A stretch of 64,000 bases of DNA from Lentisphaerae bacterium ADurb.Bin082 (GTDB taxonomy: Bacteria > Verrucomicrobiota > Lentisphaeria > Oligosphaerales > Oligosphaeraceae): contig MWEG01000108.1 in NCBI GenBank assembly GCA_002070945.1, positions 34,010 through 98,009 on the forward strand, given 5' to 3'. Of this stretch, positions 1 through 8,814 are shown in pieces (within the stretch, counting starts at the first letter, position 1; each line of letters begins with the position of its first letter). Below the pieces are notes generated by a model. It was given only the letters and a program-made list of their open reading frames with translations. It searched no databases and was not told the origin of the DNA. The translations under genes and the position numbers were made by a program.

Positions 1-2
1 TG

Positions 3-1472
3 CTGATGTTCATAGCAGCTCCATTTTTTGGTCTTGGCTGGCTGCTGGCGCCGGTGGGTTCCTATCAGCTGATGTTCTTGCCTGGCCAGCCAGTCGTGCC
101 GGGCATCATCGCGGTGATGTGCGTTGTCAACTTCCTCTCAGCGGCATTTTACTGCTGCACCGGCCTGGCGCAGATCACGCTGTGCAGCGCTACAACCGTC
201 AAGGAGAATCGCACGATGGCCATGGCGCTGCACTGGACGGCAGTCGGGGTGATGAGCGCAGCTGGGCCGGTTGTGGGCGGGATGGTGATGGATGCTTTGG
301 AAGGGGCGTCGTTTCCCTTCCGTTGTCCGTTCGGGCTGCCGTTTACCTATCACCAGCTCCTGGTGCTGATGCATATACTGGTCGGCTGGCTGATAGCCCT
401 GCCGTTGCTGAAAAAGGTCCGCAGCCACCATCAGGAATTGCCGGTCAGCACATTTTTAGGCAATCCTCTGCGCGTGTTCGGGATGATCCAGAACATCATG
501 CTGTTCAGCGGCGCCACCAGCGTGCAAGACCGAGCCCGCGCCATCAGCCAGGCTGGCAACCGGCGCTTGACCTATATCGTCAATGATTTGAGAGATAAGC
601 TCGCTGACCCCTCTATGCTGGTGCGAGAGGAGACGGTGGCAGCACTGGGGCGCATCGCTACGTCTGAGGCTGTCCAGGCCCTGCTGCAAAAATTGGCCGA
701 CCCTGATTCTGACCTTGACTCGCGAATTGTCCGCGCTTTGCGGACGTGTCGTCGTCCCGAGGTCGTCGAGGCTTTGCTGGAGAAGCTGCCATCGGCCGAC
801 AGCGAGACCAAGCGTGAGATTGCGTTGGCTTTAGGCTGCCAGGGTGACCGCCGGGCTGCCGAGCCTTTGCTGGAATTGCTGCGTCATTCTGACAGTGCGC
901 AAGTCCTGGCCAGCGCTGGCGAGGCTTTAGCCAGCCTTGGTGAGATCAAGGCCGTTTATGACCTTGTTCCCCGGATGCTGGCGACTAAGAATCCGATGTT
1001 GCGACGTTCCTTGGCCGTTGCCATCGGTGATCTGCTTGGTCGGCATGGAACGTACTATGCTCTGTTGACGCAGGAAGAGCGCGATCAAGGCGGCGAAGCT
1101 TTCTCAGGATGCCTGAAAGTTCTGCATAGTGCGACCCAGAAGCATGCTTCCGGCCGTTCCCGCGAACATGCTCAAGCCGCGCTGCGATATCTTGAGCAGT
1201 TGGAAGAAGCATACCTCGCAGGCGAACTGGCGGCGTGCGTCGGTTTGCTGCATGATCTGGCGCTCGCCATGGCCGCAGTGTGCCGCAGTCAGGACTTGAA
1301 GCTGGAGCGGGAGGCGCTCCTCGACCAGCTGGTCAGCCAGGATGAACATTTCAGCGCCGGGGTTTGGTATCTGAAGCAGTTGGCAGGCAGTGGCGTGGAA
1401 CTGGAGCAGGCTTATATTCTGCTGGGTATCCATTTCCTGCGGCGCTGGGTGGAAAAGAACGCCGGCCCCTAA
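3..1472 (+). CDS. MFS-type transporter fused to HEAT repeats (5' partial)
   Basis: The frame is open to the left edge, so the true start lies outside the window. The visible first ~135 residues are very hydrophobic, with about four membrane segments and Gly/Pro-rich helices of the kind found in the C-terminal half of major facilitator permeases. A basic stretch follows. From about residue 185 to 330 there are HEAT/PBS-lyase-like helical repeats, with recurring patterns such as VREETVAALGRIA and EIALALGCQGD. The last ~150 residues are helical and lack membrane segments. The substrate is unknown. The HEAT part probably sits in the cytoplasm as a partner-binding arm. The next gene (yebC) is on the same strand but about 150 bases away, so it is probably a separate unit. 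The transporter assignment is moderate because the N-terminal half is missing; the HEAT assignment is better. Confidence 0.6.
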   Translation: MMFIAAPFFGLGWLLAPVGSYQLMFLPGQPVVPGIIAVMCVVNFLSAAFYCCTGLAQITLCSATTVKENRTMAMALHWTAVGVMSAAGPVVGGMVMDALEGASFPFRCPFGLPFTYHQLLVLMHILVGWLIALPLLKKVRSHHQELPVSTFLGNPLRVFGMIQNIMLFSGATSVQDRARAISQAGNRRLTYIVNDLRDKLADPSMLVREETVAALGRIATSEAVQALLQKLADPDSDLDSRIVRALRTCRRPEVVEALLEKLPSADSETKREIALALGCQGDRRAAEPLLELLRHSDSAQVLASAGEALASLGEIKAVYDLVPRMLATKNPMLRRSLAVAIGDLLGRHGTYYALLTQEERDQGGEAFSGCLKVLHSATQKHASGRSREHAQAALRYLEQLEEAYLAGELAACVGLLHDLALAMAAVCRSQDLKLEREALLDQLVSQDEHFSAGVWYLKQLAGSGVELEQAYILLGIHFLRRWVEKNAGP

Positions 1473-1620
1473 GCGCCAGCAGCTAAGATTTTTTCTTTGA
1501 GTGCTTGCGCCACTGGCAGAAACACGTTTCATGCATTAGATTTATTGTCTATCTCAATAGCGTTTATTCAACAACAGGAATAGAAATCAGAAAAACAGGA
1601 AGAAGAAAAAGGAGCTGCCT

Positions 1621-2385
1621 ATGTCAGGCCACAACAAATGGTCGTCCATCAAGCACAAAAAGGGCGCTGCTGACGCCAAGCGCGGGAAGATTTTCTCTCG
1701 GATAGCCAAGGAAATCATCTTGGCGGCCAAAGAGGGAGGCGGCGATCCGGAGTTGAATGCTCGTCTGCGCTCAGCGATCGCGTCAGCCAAGGCTGCGAAT
1801 ATGCCTAATGACAACATCGACCGCGCCATCAAGAAGGGCACGGGCGGCGGCGAAGGCGTCCAAATGGAGACGCTCAGCTACGAAGGTTATGCAGCCGGAG
1901 GCGTTGCCGTCATCGTCAACTGCATGTCTGACAACCGCAACCGCACTGCGGCTGAAATCCGGTCTTTTTTCAACAAGTACAACTGCAGCCTGGCCAGCAG
2001 CGGGGCCGTGTCCTGGAAATTCCATCGCAAGGCGCGTTTTATCGTAGAAGGCAAGGAGGCTGACGAGGAGAAGCTGTTTGAGATTCTGCTCGATGGCGGC
2101 GCTGATGTGGAGGACATCTCGGTCGATGACGGCGTTGCGGAAATCCTCGGCGCACCGGAAGCTTTCAGCAGCATCCTGGAGATTTTGGAGAAGGCGTCGA
2201 TTCCGGTGAGCGAGTCAAACATCGCCTTGATTCCTGAGAATGTGACGCTGATTGAAGACGCGGACGTCGCCCGCCAGGTGCAGAAGTTCATCGAAGTCCT
2301 GGAAGACTATGACGACGCCCAGGAAGTGTTCACCGACATGGAAATCAGCGATGAAGTCGCTGAACAGTTGGCGGCTGACGAGTGA
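1621..2385 (+). CDS. yebC: YebC/PmpR (TACO1) family protein
   Basis: 254 residues, close to the usual length of about 240-250. The N-terminus carries the family signature MSGHNKWSSIKHKKGAADAK, followed by the segment around residues 50-85 with NMPNDNIDRAIKKGTG, and the middle-domain pattern NCMSDNRNRTAAEIR. Members bind nucleic acid; some act as transcription regulators, and recent work on the family links it to translation of difficult peptide stretches, like mitochondrial TACO1. The protein is cytoplasmic. An AGGAG ribosome site lies about 7 bases before the ATG. The gene stands alone, with a strong hairpin directly after the stop codon. Identification is very secure; the exact cellular role in this organism is not. 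Confidence 0.95.
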   Translation: MSGHNKWSSIKHKKGAADAKRGKIFSRIAKEIILAAKEGGGDPELNARLRSAIASAKAANMPNDNIDRAIKKGTGGGEGVQMETLSYEGYAAGGVAVIVNCMSDNRNRTAAEIRSFFNKYNCSLASSGAVSWKFHRKARFIVEGKEADEEKLFEILLDGGADVEDISVDDGVAEILGAPEAFSSILEILEKASIPVSESNIALIPENVTLIEDADVARQVQKFIEVLEDYDDAQEVFTDMEISDEVAEQLAADE

Positions 2386-2395
2386 TGCACTTTTT

Positions 2396-2435
2396 GGCCA
2401 GGCCTGGCTGGAGCTTAGGTTCGCCAGGCCTGGCC
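2396..2435. terminator. Bidirectional terminator-like hairpin between yebC and the ABC importer
   Basis: A 13-base inverted repeat, GGCCAGGCCTGGC and GCCAGGCCTGGCC, with a 14-base loop. It sits between the convergent stop codons of yebC and the sugar-binding lipoprotein gene. A run of five T's lies before it on the plus strand, which serves as the U-tract for minus-strand transcripts. Each arm is itself nearly palindromic, so it could also form a cruciform. Confidence 0.65.
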
Positions 2436-2443
2436 TTGTCGCC

Positions 2444-3415
2444 TCAGTAGATGGAGTCAGGGAAATAGAATTCCTTGGCGTTTTCCGGCGTGATAATCTC
2501 GGCCGGCATGATGTGGGTTTTCTGCCCCTCCGGGATTTCGCGGCGCAGGCCCTTGACTGCGAAATCGACGGCGGTGGAGATCATGGCGGGCGGGTAGGTG
2601 ACGTTGAAGGGGATGGCCGGGTCGCGGTCTAAAATCATTTTGACGATGGCCTTGCTGCCCGCGCCGCCAATGAAGTACTTGATGTCCTTGCGTCCGGATT
2701 CCGTGTATGCTTTCAAGGCGCCGAGCAGGACATCGTCGTCGCCAGTCCAGACAGCGTCAATGGACGGGTATTTCTGCAGGAAGTTCTCCATCAGGCGGAG
2801 GCCCTTTTCGGGGTCCCAGTAGGCGGCCTGGGAGTCAAGCACCTCGATGCCGGGGTGTTTTTTGATGACTTCCATGAAGGCGTTGACGCGGTCGCTGTTG
2901 ACCGGGCAGGGGATGCCTTCCATGACTACGATTTTGCCTTTGCCGCCGAGCTGCTTGGCCAAGGCTTCGCCGCAGGCACGTCCAAAGCCGGGATTGTCGC
3001 CGGCTACGAAGAAGTCGTGGATTGGCTTGTCCAAGCCGCGGTCAACCACCACGAGATAGACGCCCTGGCTGGAGGCCTGTTCGCAGACTTTGGTCAGCGG
3101 GCCAGGTTCGTGGGGCAGGATGACCAGTGCGTCAATGCCTTGGACCAGGAGGTTTTCGACTTTGTCGACCTGTTCGCTGGAATCCCTGGCCGTAGACAGG
3201 ATGACGCGGATATTCTTGTCTTCGGCTTCCCATTTTTTCTTGGCTTGTTCGGCCCACCAGACGACGCCCCCAGTCCAGCCGTGGTCCATGCCAGGGATAG
3301 AGATGCCGATGGTTACTGTGGCTTGGTCAGCGGCTGGTTGTTTTTTGCAGGCGGCAGCGCCTGCGAGGAGGAGGACGAGGGCCAGGCGGCCCAGGCGGCG
3401 GATGGATGTGGTCAT
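2444..3415 (-). CDS. Sugar ABC transporter substrate-binding lipoprotein (ribose type)
   Basis: 323 residues from the ATG at 3415, chosen because an AGGAG site sits about 9 bases upstream and because it begins directly with a lipoprotein signal peptide (lipobox LAGAAAC, Cys near residue 22). The mature part matches periplasmic-binding family 4/LacI-like folds: GISIPGMDHGWTGGVVWW near the start, DALVILPHEP, VVVDRGLD, FVAGDNPGFGRACGEALAKQ and AVWTGDDDVLLGALKAY. It should capture a pentose or hexose outside the inner membrane and hand it to the permease encoded 62 bases upstream. It is the last gene of a five-gene minus-strand cluster. The sugar cannot be told from sequence; the neighbouring altronate dehydratase hints at a uronate- or pectin-derived ligand. 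Confidence 0.85.
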   Translation of the reverse strand: MTTSIRRLGRLALVLLLAGAAACKKQPAADQATVTIGISIPGMDHGWTGGVVWWAEQAKKKWEAEDKNIRVILSTARDSSEQVDKVENLLVQGIDALVILPHEPGPLTKVCEQASSQGVYLVVVDRGLDKPIHDFFVAGDNPGFGRACGEALAKQLGGKGKIVVMEGIPCPVNSDRVNAFMEVIKKHPGIEVLDSQAAYWDPEKGLRLMENFLQKYPSIDAVWTGDDDVLLGALKAYTESGRKDIKYFIGGAGSKAIVKMILDRDPAIPFNVTYPPAMISTAVDFAVKGLRREIPEGQKTHIMPAEIITPENAKEFYFPDSIY

Positions 3416-3477
3416 AGCGTGGCTCCTGATGGAATGATGGGTTGGGAAATCAAACCGGGAATGGATTATGACGATGC

Positions 3478-4461
3478 TCAGGCTTGTTGGTTTTGCGGCC
3501 GTTGCAACAGGACAGCGATGATGATAACGGCGCCTTTGACAGCACCCTGTAGATATACGGAAACGCCCCACATGTCCAGGATATTGGCGATGATGCCAAG
3601 GATGAGGATTCCAGCCAGGGTGCCGGTCATGGAACCGCGGCCGCCGGCCATGGAAGCGCCGCCGATGATGACGGCGGCAATGGCGTCCAGCTCGTAAGCG
3701 TTGCCGGCTGTGCTGGAACTGATCGAGCCGAGGCGGCCACCGAGCAGAAAGGCACTTACGCCAGCCAATAGCCCGATGAAGACGTAGGTGATAAAGGTGA
3801 CTTTTCCGGTGTTAATGGCGGCATAGCGGGCAACGCGCTGGTTGGAGCCGACCGCGCAGATGTGACGGCCCAGTTTAGTGCAGGTCATCAGCACGGCGCC
3901 AAGGGCGGTGAGCAGGAGAAGAATCCAGGCGGGCAGGGGAACGCCGCCGATGACAGCGCCGCCGACCTGCATAAAGACGTCGTGGCGGGCTGTGGTGAGG
4001 CCGGCGCCGGCTAAGTACAGGCTGAGGGAGCGGAAGATCGACAGCGTTCCCAAGGTGGCGATGAATGGCGGCAGTCGGCCGATGGTGACGAGTGCGCCAT
4101 TGACAGCGCCCCCTGCCGTACCGGTCAGCAGCATAACGGCGATGGCAACGGCCAGGCCAGCGGCAGGGGTGTCACAAGCATTCATCGCCATGATGCCGAC
4201 CGTGCCGGCAAAAGCCAGCAGAGCGCCAACCGAGAGGTCAATGCCGCCGCCGATGATGACGGCGGTCATGCCAAGGGCGATGATCCCGCTGTAAGAGACC
4301 TGGCGGGTGATGTTGAGCAAGTTCTGCGGTCGCCGGAAGGCCGGGCTGGAGACAGCGCAGACCAGCAGGAGAAGCACCAAGGCCAGATAGGGACCTTGCG
4401 AAGCAGCCAGACGGCGCAAACGATGGAACAATTGATTTTGGCTGGATGGGGTCATGGTCAT
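3478..4461 (-). CDS. Sugar ABC transporter permease (RbsC family)
   Basis: 327 residues with about eight to ten hydrophobic segments. It belongs to the branched-chain/ribose permease family: the early motif RRPQNLLNITRQVSYSGIIA, then GMTAVIIGGGIDLSVGALLA, and later AVGSNQRVARYAAINTGKV and YELDAIAAVIIGGASMAGGRG are hallmarks of RbsC/XylH/AraH-like subunits. It forms the inner-membrane channel of the importer. Its start lies 2 bases after the stop of the ATPase gene, so the two are almost certainly cotranscribed and probably translationally coupled. A second in-frame ATG lies two codons later and could be the true start. The ligand is unknown. Confidence 0.9.
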   Translation of the reverse strand: MTMTPSSQNQLFHRLRRLAASQGPYLALVLLLLVCAVSSPAFRRPQNLLNITRQVSYSGIIALGMTAVIIGGGIDLSVGALLAFAGTVGIMAMNACDTPAAGLAVAIAVMLLTGTAGGAVNGALVTIGRLPPFIATLGTLSIFRSLSLYLAGAGLTTARHDVFMQVGGAVIGGVPLPAWILLLLTALGAVLMTCTKLGRHICAVGSNQRVARYAAINTGKVTFITYVFIGLLAGVSAFLLGGRLGSISSSTAGNAYELDAIAAVIIGGASMAGGRGSMTGTLAGILILGIIANILDMWGVSVYLQGAVKGAVIIIAVLLQRPQNQQA

Positions 4462-4463
4462 GA

Positions 4464-5972
4464 CTATGCTTTCACGCCGGTGGCCAAGTACATGATTTCC
4501 TCTTCAGTGATGTGGCCGTCTTCCAGAAAGCCGGCGATGCGGCCGCTGCGCATCACCGCGACGCGCCTGCACAGGCCGATGACTTCCTCCAAATCAGAGG
4601 AAATGAAAATGCCAGACAAGCCCTGGTCGAGCAAATCATGGATAATCCGATAGACGTCGGTCTTGGCCTTGATGTCAATGCCTCGCGTTGGCTCGTCAAA
4701 AAGGAAGATTTTGGGTGTGTGGTCAAGACCTTTGGCGATGGCGGCCTTTTGCTGGTTGCCGCCGCTGAGTTGACGCAGCGGCGTTTGGGTGGAGGCGGTT
4801 TTGATGGCGAGCCGACGGATGAAATGCTCGGCTCGGTGCTGTTCTTCGCGGCGTGAAATGAATGGATGGCAGTAGCGCGCCAGGGAGGTGAGGGTGATAT
4901 TGGCGGTGAGGGCGAAATCGGTCAGGATGCCAGCGCCTTGGCGGTCTTCGGATAAATAAGCGATGCCGGCCTGGACAGCGTCGGCCGGTGAATGCAGCCT
5001 GACGCTGCGTCCGAACAGGCGGAGTGTTCCGCTCGAAGGGCGGCGAAGACCGTAGAGCGTCTCGGCCAGCTCCGTGCGCCCAGCGCCGACCAGTCCGGCC
5101 AAGCCGAGCAATTCGCCCTGTCGGAGCGTGAAGGAGATGTCGTGCAATAAGCCAGGAACCGACATGTTTTCGACTTCCAGGACCGGTGCTGCCTCGGCTG
5201 CTGGCACTGCTGGCAACTCTGGGAACAGCTGGTTCAGCTCCCGCCCCACCATGCGTCGAGCCATATCGGCCTCGGTGAGTTCAGAAGTCAGCGCTTGGGC
5301 GACCAATTCGCCGTCGCGGAGGATAGCGACCTCAGAGCTGATGGCGCGGACTTCGTGCAGTTTGTGGGAGACAAAGATAATGGCCGTGCCTTGCTGGCTG
5401 AGTTGATGCAGAAGCTCGAAAAGCGCCTTGACCTCGCGTTGGTTGAGTACGGTGGTCGGTTCGTCCATGATCAAAACACGGCAGGGCGTAGTCAGCGCCT
5501 TGGCGATTTCGACGAATTGCTTTTCCGCGACGCTGAGCGCACCGACACGCTGGGTCGGTTCGAGCGCGACGTTGAGCCGGTTCAGTATGGCTTGGGTCTG
5601 GGCTGCCATCTCTTGACGGCGAAGCAGCCCGAATCCCGAAGTCAATTCCTGGCCTAAGAAGATGTTTTCCGCGACAGTGAGGTCATTGACCAGGTTGAAT
5701 TCCTGCGGCACGGTGACGATGCCGCAGGCGATCGCGCCTGCCACGGTCAACGAGCGGCAGGGCTTGCCGTCAAAATAAACCGTCCCGGTCGTCGGCGCTG
5801 TCATGCCGTTGAGGCATTTGATGAGGGTGGACTTGCCAGCGCCGTTTTCGCCGATCAGGCCGAGGATGGCGCCTGGACGCAGGCGCAGGTCGATCTCGCG
5901 CAGAACTGGAACAGCGCCGTAAGTCTTGCCTATGCCCTGGGTGGCGATGATGGTGTCAGAGACGCTCAACAT
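4464..5972 (-). CDS. Sugar ABC transporter ATP-binding protein, two ATPase domains (RbsA family)
   Basis: About 502 residues, the usual size for a duplicated sugar ATPase. The first domain has Walker A GENGAGKST, a degenerate signature (LSVAEKQFVEIAKAL) and Walker B RVLIMDEPT. The second domain has a degenerate Walker A (GLVGAGRTE), the signature LSGGNQQKAAIAKGL and Walker B IFLFDEPTRGID. This asymmetry is normal for RbsA/MglA/XylG proteins. It powers import through the permease gene 2 bases downstream. I used the ATG at 5972; a TTG three codons upstream (5981) is an alternative, and neither has a strong Shine-Dalgarno site. A 106-base gap separates it from the NagB-like gene upstream. Confidence 0.9.
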   Translation of the reverse strand: MLSVSDTIIATQGIGKTYGAVPVLREIDLRLRPGAILGLIGENGAGKSTLIKCLNGMTAPTTGTVYFDGKPCRSLTVAGAIACGIVTVPQEFNLVNDLTVAENIFLGQELTSGFGLLRRQEMAAQTQAILNRLNVALEPTQRVGALSVAEKQFVEIAKALTTPCRVLIMDEPTTVLNQREVKALFELLHQLSQQGTAIIFVSHKLHEVRAISSEVAILRDGELVAQALTSELTEADMARRMVGRELNQLFPELPAVPAAEAAPVLEVENMSVPGLLHDISFTLRQGELLGLAGLVGAGRTELAETLYGLRRPSSGTLRLFGRSVRLHSPADAVQAGIAYLSEDRQGAGILTDFALTANITLTSLARYCHPFISRREEQHRAEHFIRRLAIKTASTQTPLRQLSGGNQQKAAIAKGLDHTPKIFLFDEPTRGIDIKAKTDVYRIIHDLLDQGLSGIFISSDLEEVIGLCRRVAVMRSGRIAGFLEDGHITEEEIMYLATGVKA

Positions 5973-6078
5973 GGATGGCAAGGTAGTAACGTGGACGGTC
6001 TCGGCCGAGCATTTTCAGCCCGGCGCGAGACCGTTCAGGGGGCAGAGGACGGCACCAGGCTTGGCCTGGCGGCCGGGA

Positions 6079-6828
6079 TCACGGTTTGCGTTTGAGCAGG
6101 GAGGCTGATGCATCATCCAGGAAAGTATGGCAGTCAGGATGGGTCATCAGAATGGAGGCAGGGCACATATTGGTCAGCGGGCCTTCGAGGGCGTTTTTGA
6201 CCGCCTCGGCCTTGCGCAGATCCGGCACCACGTTGACGATGGCAGCGCTGCTCATGATCTGCGGAACGCTCATGGTGAGGGCGCGCTTGGGCACGGCGTC
6301 CAGGGTGGGGAACCAGCCTTCGCCGAGTTGCTGGCGACGGCATGCCTCATCCAGGGTGATGACCAGGAACGGGTCCTCGGCGTCGAAATCGGCCGGCGGG
6401 TCATTGAAGGCGATGTGGCCGTTTTCGCCGATGCCGATGAAAGCGAGGTCTAGCGGATGCTGCTTGAGGGCTTTCCCCAGGTCGGCAATGACTTTCTTCA
6501 GGTCTGGGGCATTGCCGTCAACCGGGAAGAAGTTGGCTGGCGGGCTAGGCAGGCGGTCGATCAGGCGCTTGCGCAGGTTGTAGCGGAAGCCGGCCGGATG
6601 GTCGGCTGGCAGGCCGATGTACTCATCCAAGTGGAAGATGGTGATTTTGGACCAGTCAATGCCAGGTTCGGCGATTAGGGCGTCCTGCAATTCGAATTGA
6701 CTGGCGGCCGTGGCGACGACCAGGTTCGCACTGCCTTTGGCGGCCAGAGCGCGGCGGATGTAGCCAGCGCCGGTCGCGGCCGCGGCCTTGCCTAGACTGA
6801 CCTTGTCGGAGAAGATTTTGACGTGCAT
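6079..6828 (-). CDS. NagB-fold sugar-phosphate isomerase/deaminase-like protein with altered active site
   Basis: 249 residues of the glucosamine-6-phosphate deaminase/6-phosphogluconolactonase fold. FHLDEYIGL (Asp68) and GIGENGHIAFNDP (His138) align position for position with the canonical NagB encoded at 30512-31327. However, the Asp of the canonical GIGRDGH is Asn136 here, the Glu of FNEP is Asp143, and the phosphate-binding loop PTGSTP is replaced by ATAASQF. It is therefore unlikely to be an ordinary glucosamine-6-phosphate deaminase. It lies between uxaA and the ribose-type ABC genes on the same strand, which suggests a role in handling the imported sugar or a uronate derivative. Membership of the fold is secure; substrate and activity are unknown. 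Confidence 0.75.
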   Translation of the reverse strand: MHVKIFSDKVSLGKAAAATGAGYIRRALAAKGSANLVVATAASQFELQDALIAEPGIDWSKITIFHLDEYIGLPADHPAGFRYNLRKRLIDRLPSPPANFFPVDGNAPDLKKVIADLGKALKQHPLDLAFIGIGENGHIAFNDPPADFDAEDPFLVITLDEACRRQQLGEGWFPTLDAVPKRALTMSVPQIMSSAAIVNVVPDLRKAEAVKNALEGPLTNMCPASILMTHPDCHTFLDDASASLLKRKP

Positions 6829-6897
6829 GGTGCTGTTCCTGTGGTGGAAAGGTTGGGGTTGAGGGGAAGGACGTAGGATGGGTTAGTTGTTGTTGGT

Positions 6898-8376
6898 TTA
6901 TAGGGTGACGCCATCCTTGAAGATGGCGATTTCTTCGTGGCCGTGGATTTCATTGCGGGCGACCTGGCCCGAGGCGGTGTCAAGGACGAGTTGGAAAAAG
7001 GTTTGGTCAATGGCATCGCGGTCAGCGTGTTCTTCTAAGACGCGACCGGCATCGAAGTCAATCCAATGCGGCTTGCGCCTAGCCAGTTCGGTGTTGGTGG
7101 CGATTTTTAGGGTCGGGACAACGCCTCCAAAGGGGGTGCCGCGGCCGGTGGTGAACAAGACCAGGTGTGCGCCAGCAGCTGAGAGCAGGGTGGTGGCGAC
7201 CATGTCGTTGCCTGGGCCGGAAAGCAGGTTGAGGCCGCGGCGGCTCGGCGGCTCGGCGGCGCCAAGCACGTCAACGACGTTGGTGCTGCCGCCTTTCTGG
7301 GTGCAGCCGAGGGACTTGTCCTCTAAGGTGGAGATGCCGCCGGCCTTGTTGCCAGGCGAGGGGTTTTCGTAGATGACCTGGCCGTGCCGGGTGAAGTAGT
7401 TCTTGAAGTCGTTGATCATGGCCACGCATTTTTGGAAGACTTCAGCTGTCTCGCAGCGTTGCATCAAAAGCGTCTCGGCGCCGAACATCTCCGGGACTTC
7501 GCCAAGGAGGGAGGTGCCACCCAAGGCGACGAGCCGGTCGGAAAAGCGTCCGAGCAGGGGATTGGCGGTGATGCCGCTCAAGCCGTCCGAGCCGCCGCAT
7601 TTGAGGCCGATGACCAGCTCAGAAGCAGGGATGGGCTCGCGGCGGTCGTTGGCAGCGGCGGCAGCCAAGTCATGCAACGCCTGTAAACCGACTGCGAAGT
7701 CGTCGTCCTCCTCCTGGGCGACCAGGAAGCGCCGGCGCTGGGGATCGCCTGCACCGACTAATTCGCGGAATGATTCGACGGTGTTGTTTTCGCAGCCCAG
7801 TCCCAGCACCAGGACGCCAGCCGCGTTGGGGTGGCGGACATGGGCGGCGAGAATGGCGCGGGTTGTCTCATGGTCGTCCCCGAGCTGTGAGCAGCCGTAG
7901 GGATGAGTCAGGGCTATGGCGCGGTCTATGGCCGCAGCTGGCTTCTGCCGGTTGAAGGCTGCAGCTAAGCCCTCGGCCAGCTTGTTGATGCAGCCGACGG
8001 TCGGCACAATGAACAGATGGTTGCGGATGCCGACCTGGCCGTCAGTGCGCCGATAGCCTTGGAAGAAGGCTTCAGGAAAGTCCGGTAGGGCGACGGGCGC
8101 GGGCGGGCCGTCATAATGGTATTCGACAATGCCGCTCAGCCTGGTTTTGAGATTGTGGGAATGGACGTGTTCGCCAGGCGCTATGGCCGCGCTGGCACTG
8201 CCGATGGGCAGGCCGTACTTGATGACCAGGCCGCCGACCGGAATGGCGCTGATGGCGAATTTGTGGCCGCGTGGAATGGCGTCACGCAGTTTGAGGCCAG
8301 CGATGGCTTCACCAGCAGCGAGGTCCTGCAAGGCGATGGCGACGTTGTCCTGATGAGTGATTTGAATATGGCGCAT
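6898..8376 (-). CDS. uxaA: Altronate dehydratase
   Basis: 492 residues, the usual length for UxaA. An N-terminal SAF domain (about residues 1-80, with GEHVHSHNLKT) is followed by the large dehydratase domain starting at GYRRTDGQVGIRNHLFIVPT. Cysteines in YGCSQLG, LGCENN and LKCGGSDG fit the metal-dependent family. The enzyme converts D-altronate to 2-keto-3-deoxygluconate in galacturonate breakdown, in the cytoplasm. It appears to be the first gene of a minus-strand cluster that continues with the NagB-like protein (69 bases on) and the sugar ABC importer. No uxaB or uxaC is present in the window. No clear Shine-Dalgarno is visible before the ATG. Confidence 0.92.
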   Translation of the reverse strand: MRHIQITHQDNVAIALQDLAAGEAIAGLKLRDAIPRGHKFAISAIPVGGLVIKYGLPIGSASAAIAPGEHVHSHNLKTRLSGIVEYHYDGPPAPVALPDFPEAFFQGYRRTDGQVGIRNHLFIVPTVGCINKLAEGLAAAFNRQKPAAAIDRAIALTHPYGCSQLGDDHETTRAILAAHVRHPNAAGVLVLGLGCENNTVESFRELVGAGDPQRRRFLVAQEEDDDFAVGLQALHDLAAAAANDRREPIPASELVIGLKCGGSDGLSGITANPLLGRFSDRLVALGGTSLLGEVPEMFGAETLLMQRCETAEVFQKCVAMINDFKNYFTRHGQVIYENPSPGNKAGGISTLEDKSLGCTQKGGSTNVVDVLGAAEPPSRRGLNLLSGPGNDMVATTLLSAAGAHLVLFTTGRGTPFGGVVPTLKIATNTELARRKPHWIDFDAGRVLEEHADRDAIDQTFFQLVLDTASGQVARNEIHGHEEIAIFKDGVTL

Positions 8377-8653
8377 TATGCGTTTTGCCTATGGCGGGTT
8401 GCAGGTATGCAAGACCATGCGCTAAGGAAGACCCAAAATATTAGCCAGGGCTTTTCGGATGACCTCTGGCAAGGAAACGAATGCCTGGATTGGAATTGCG
8501 CGGCTGCTTGGCGACGACTGCGCGAAGGATTCGCCTACGTAAGATATAGTATATTCCCGCATAGCTGAAAATCAATCCAGAAAAGCCTGCGGCAAGCAGA
8601 AAAATGTATCAGGCGGCTACGGATATGCGGAGTTCAGGCGCGGGACTTTTTTT

Positions 8654-8725
8654 AGGAGCGGGGAGCGAGAAGCTGCTGTTTTATCCGCAGATTACGCTGA
8701 TGACGCAGATTTTTTAGGGTCTGTT
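8654..8725 (+). repeat. Dispersed intergenic repeat, type A, copy 1
   Basis: A block with CCGCAGATTACGCTGATGAC at its core, preceded by GGGGAGCGAGAAGCTGCTGTT and followed by a T-run and a GGGT..GTTGTGC tail. A close copy runs in the opposite orientation at 60665-60737, matching over about 70 bases including both flanks. A shorter core copy is at 36291-36321. Confidence 0.75.
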
Positions 8726-8814
8726 GTGCGATGAAACCAGCCGCCCAGCGGCAAAAACGCTAAAAGCGCGAAAATTATGGCAGCCTAAAGGCTCTACTGC
8801 GTACGGCACCCACC

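Noticed and set aside
2850..3700. Long plus-strand frame opposite the binding-protein and permease genes
   Set aside because: It is antisense to two well-supported genes and has no recognisable domain or ribosome site.
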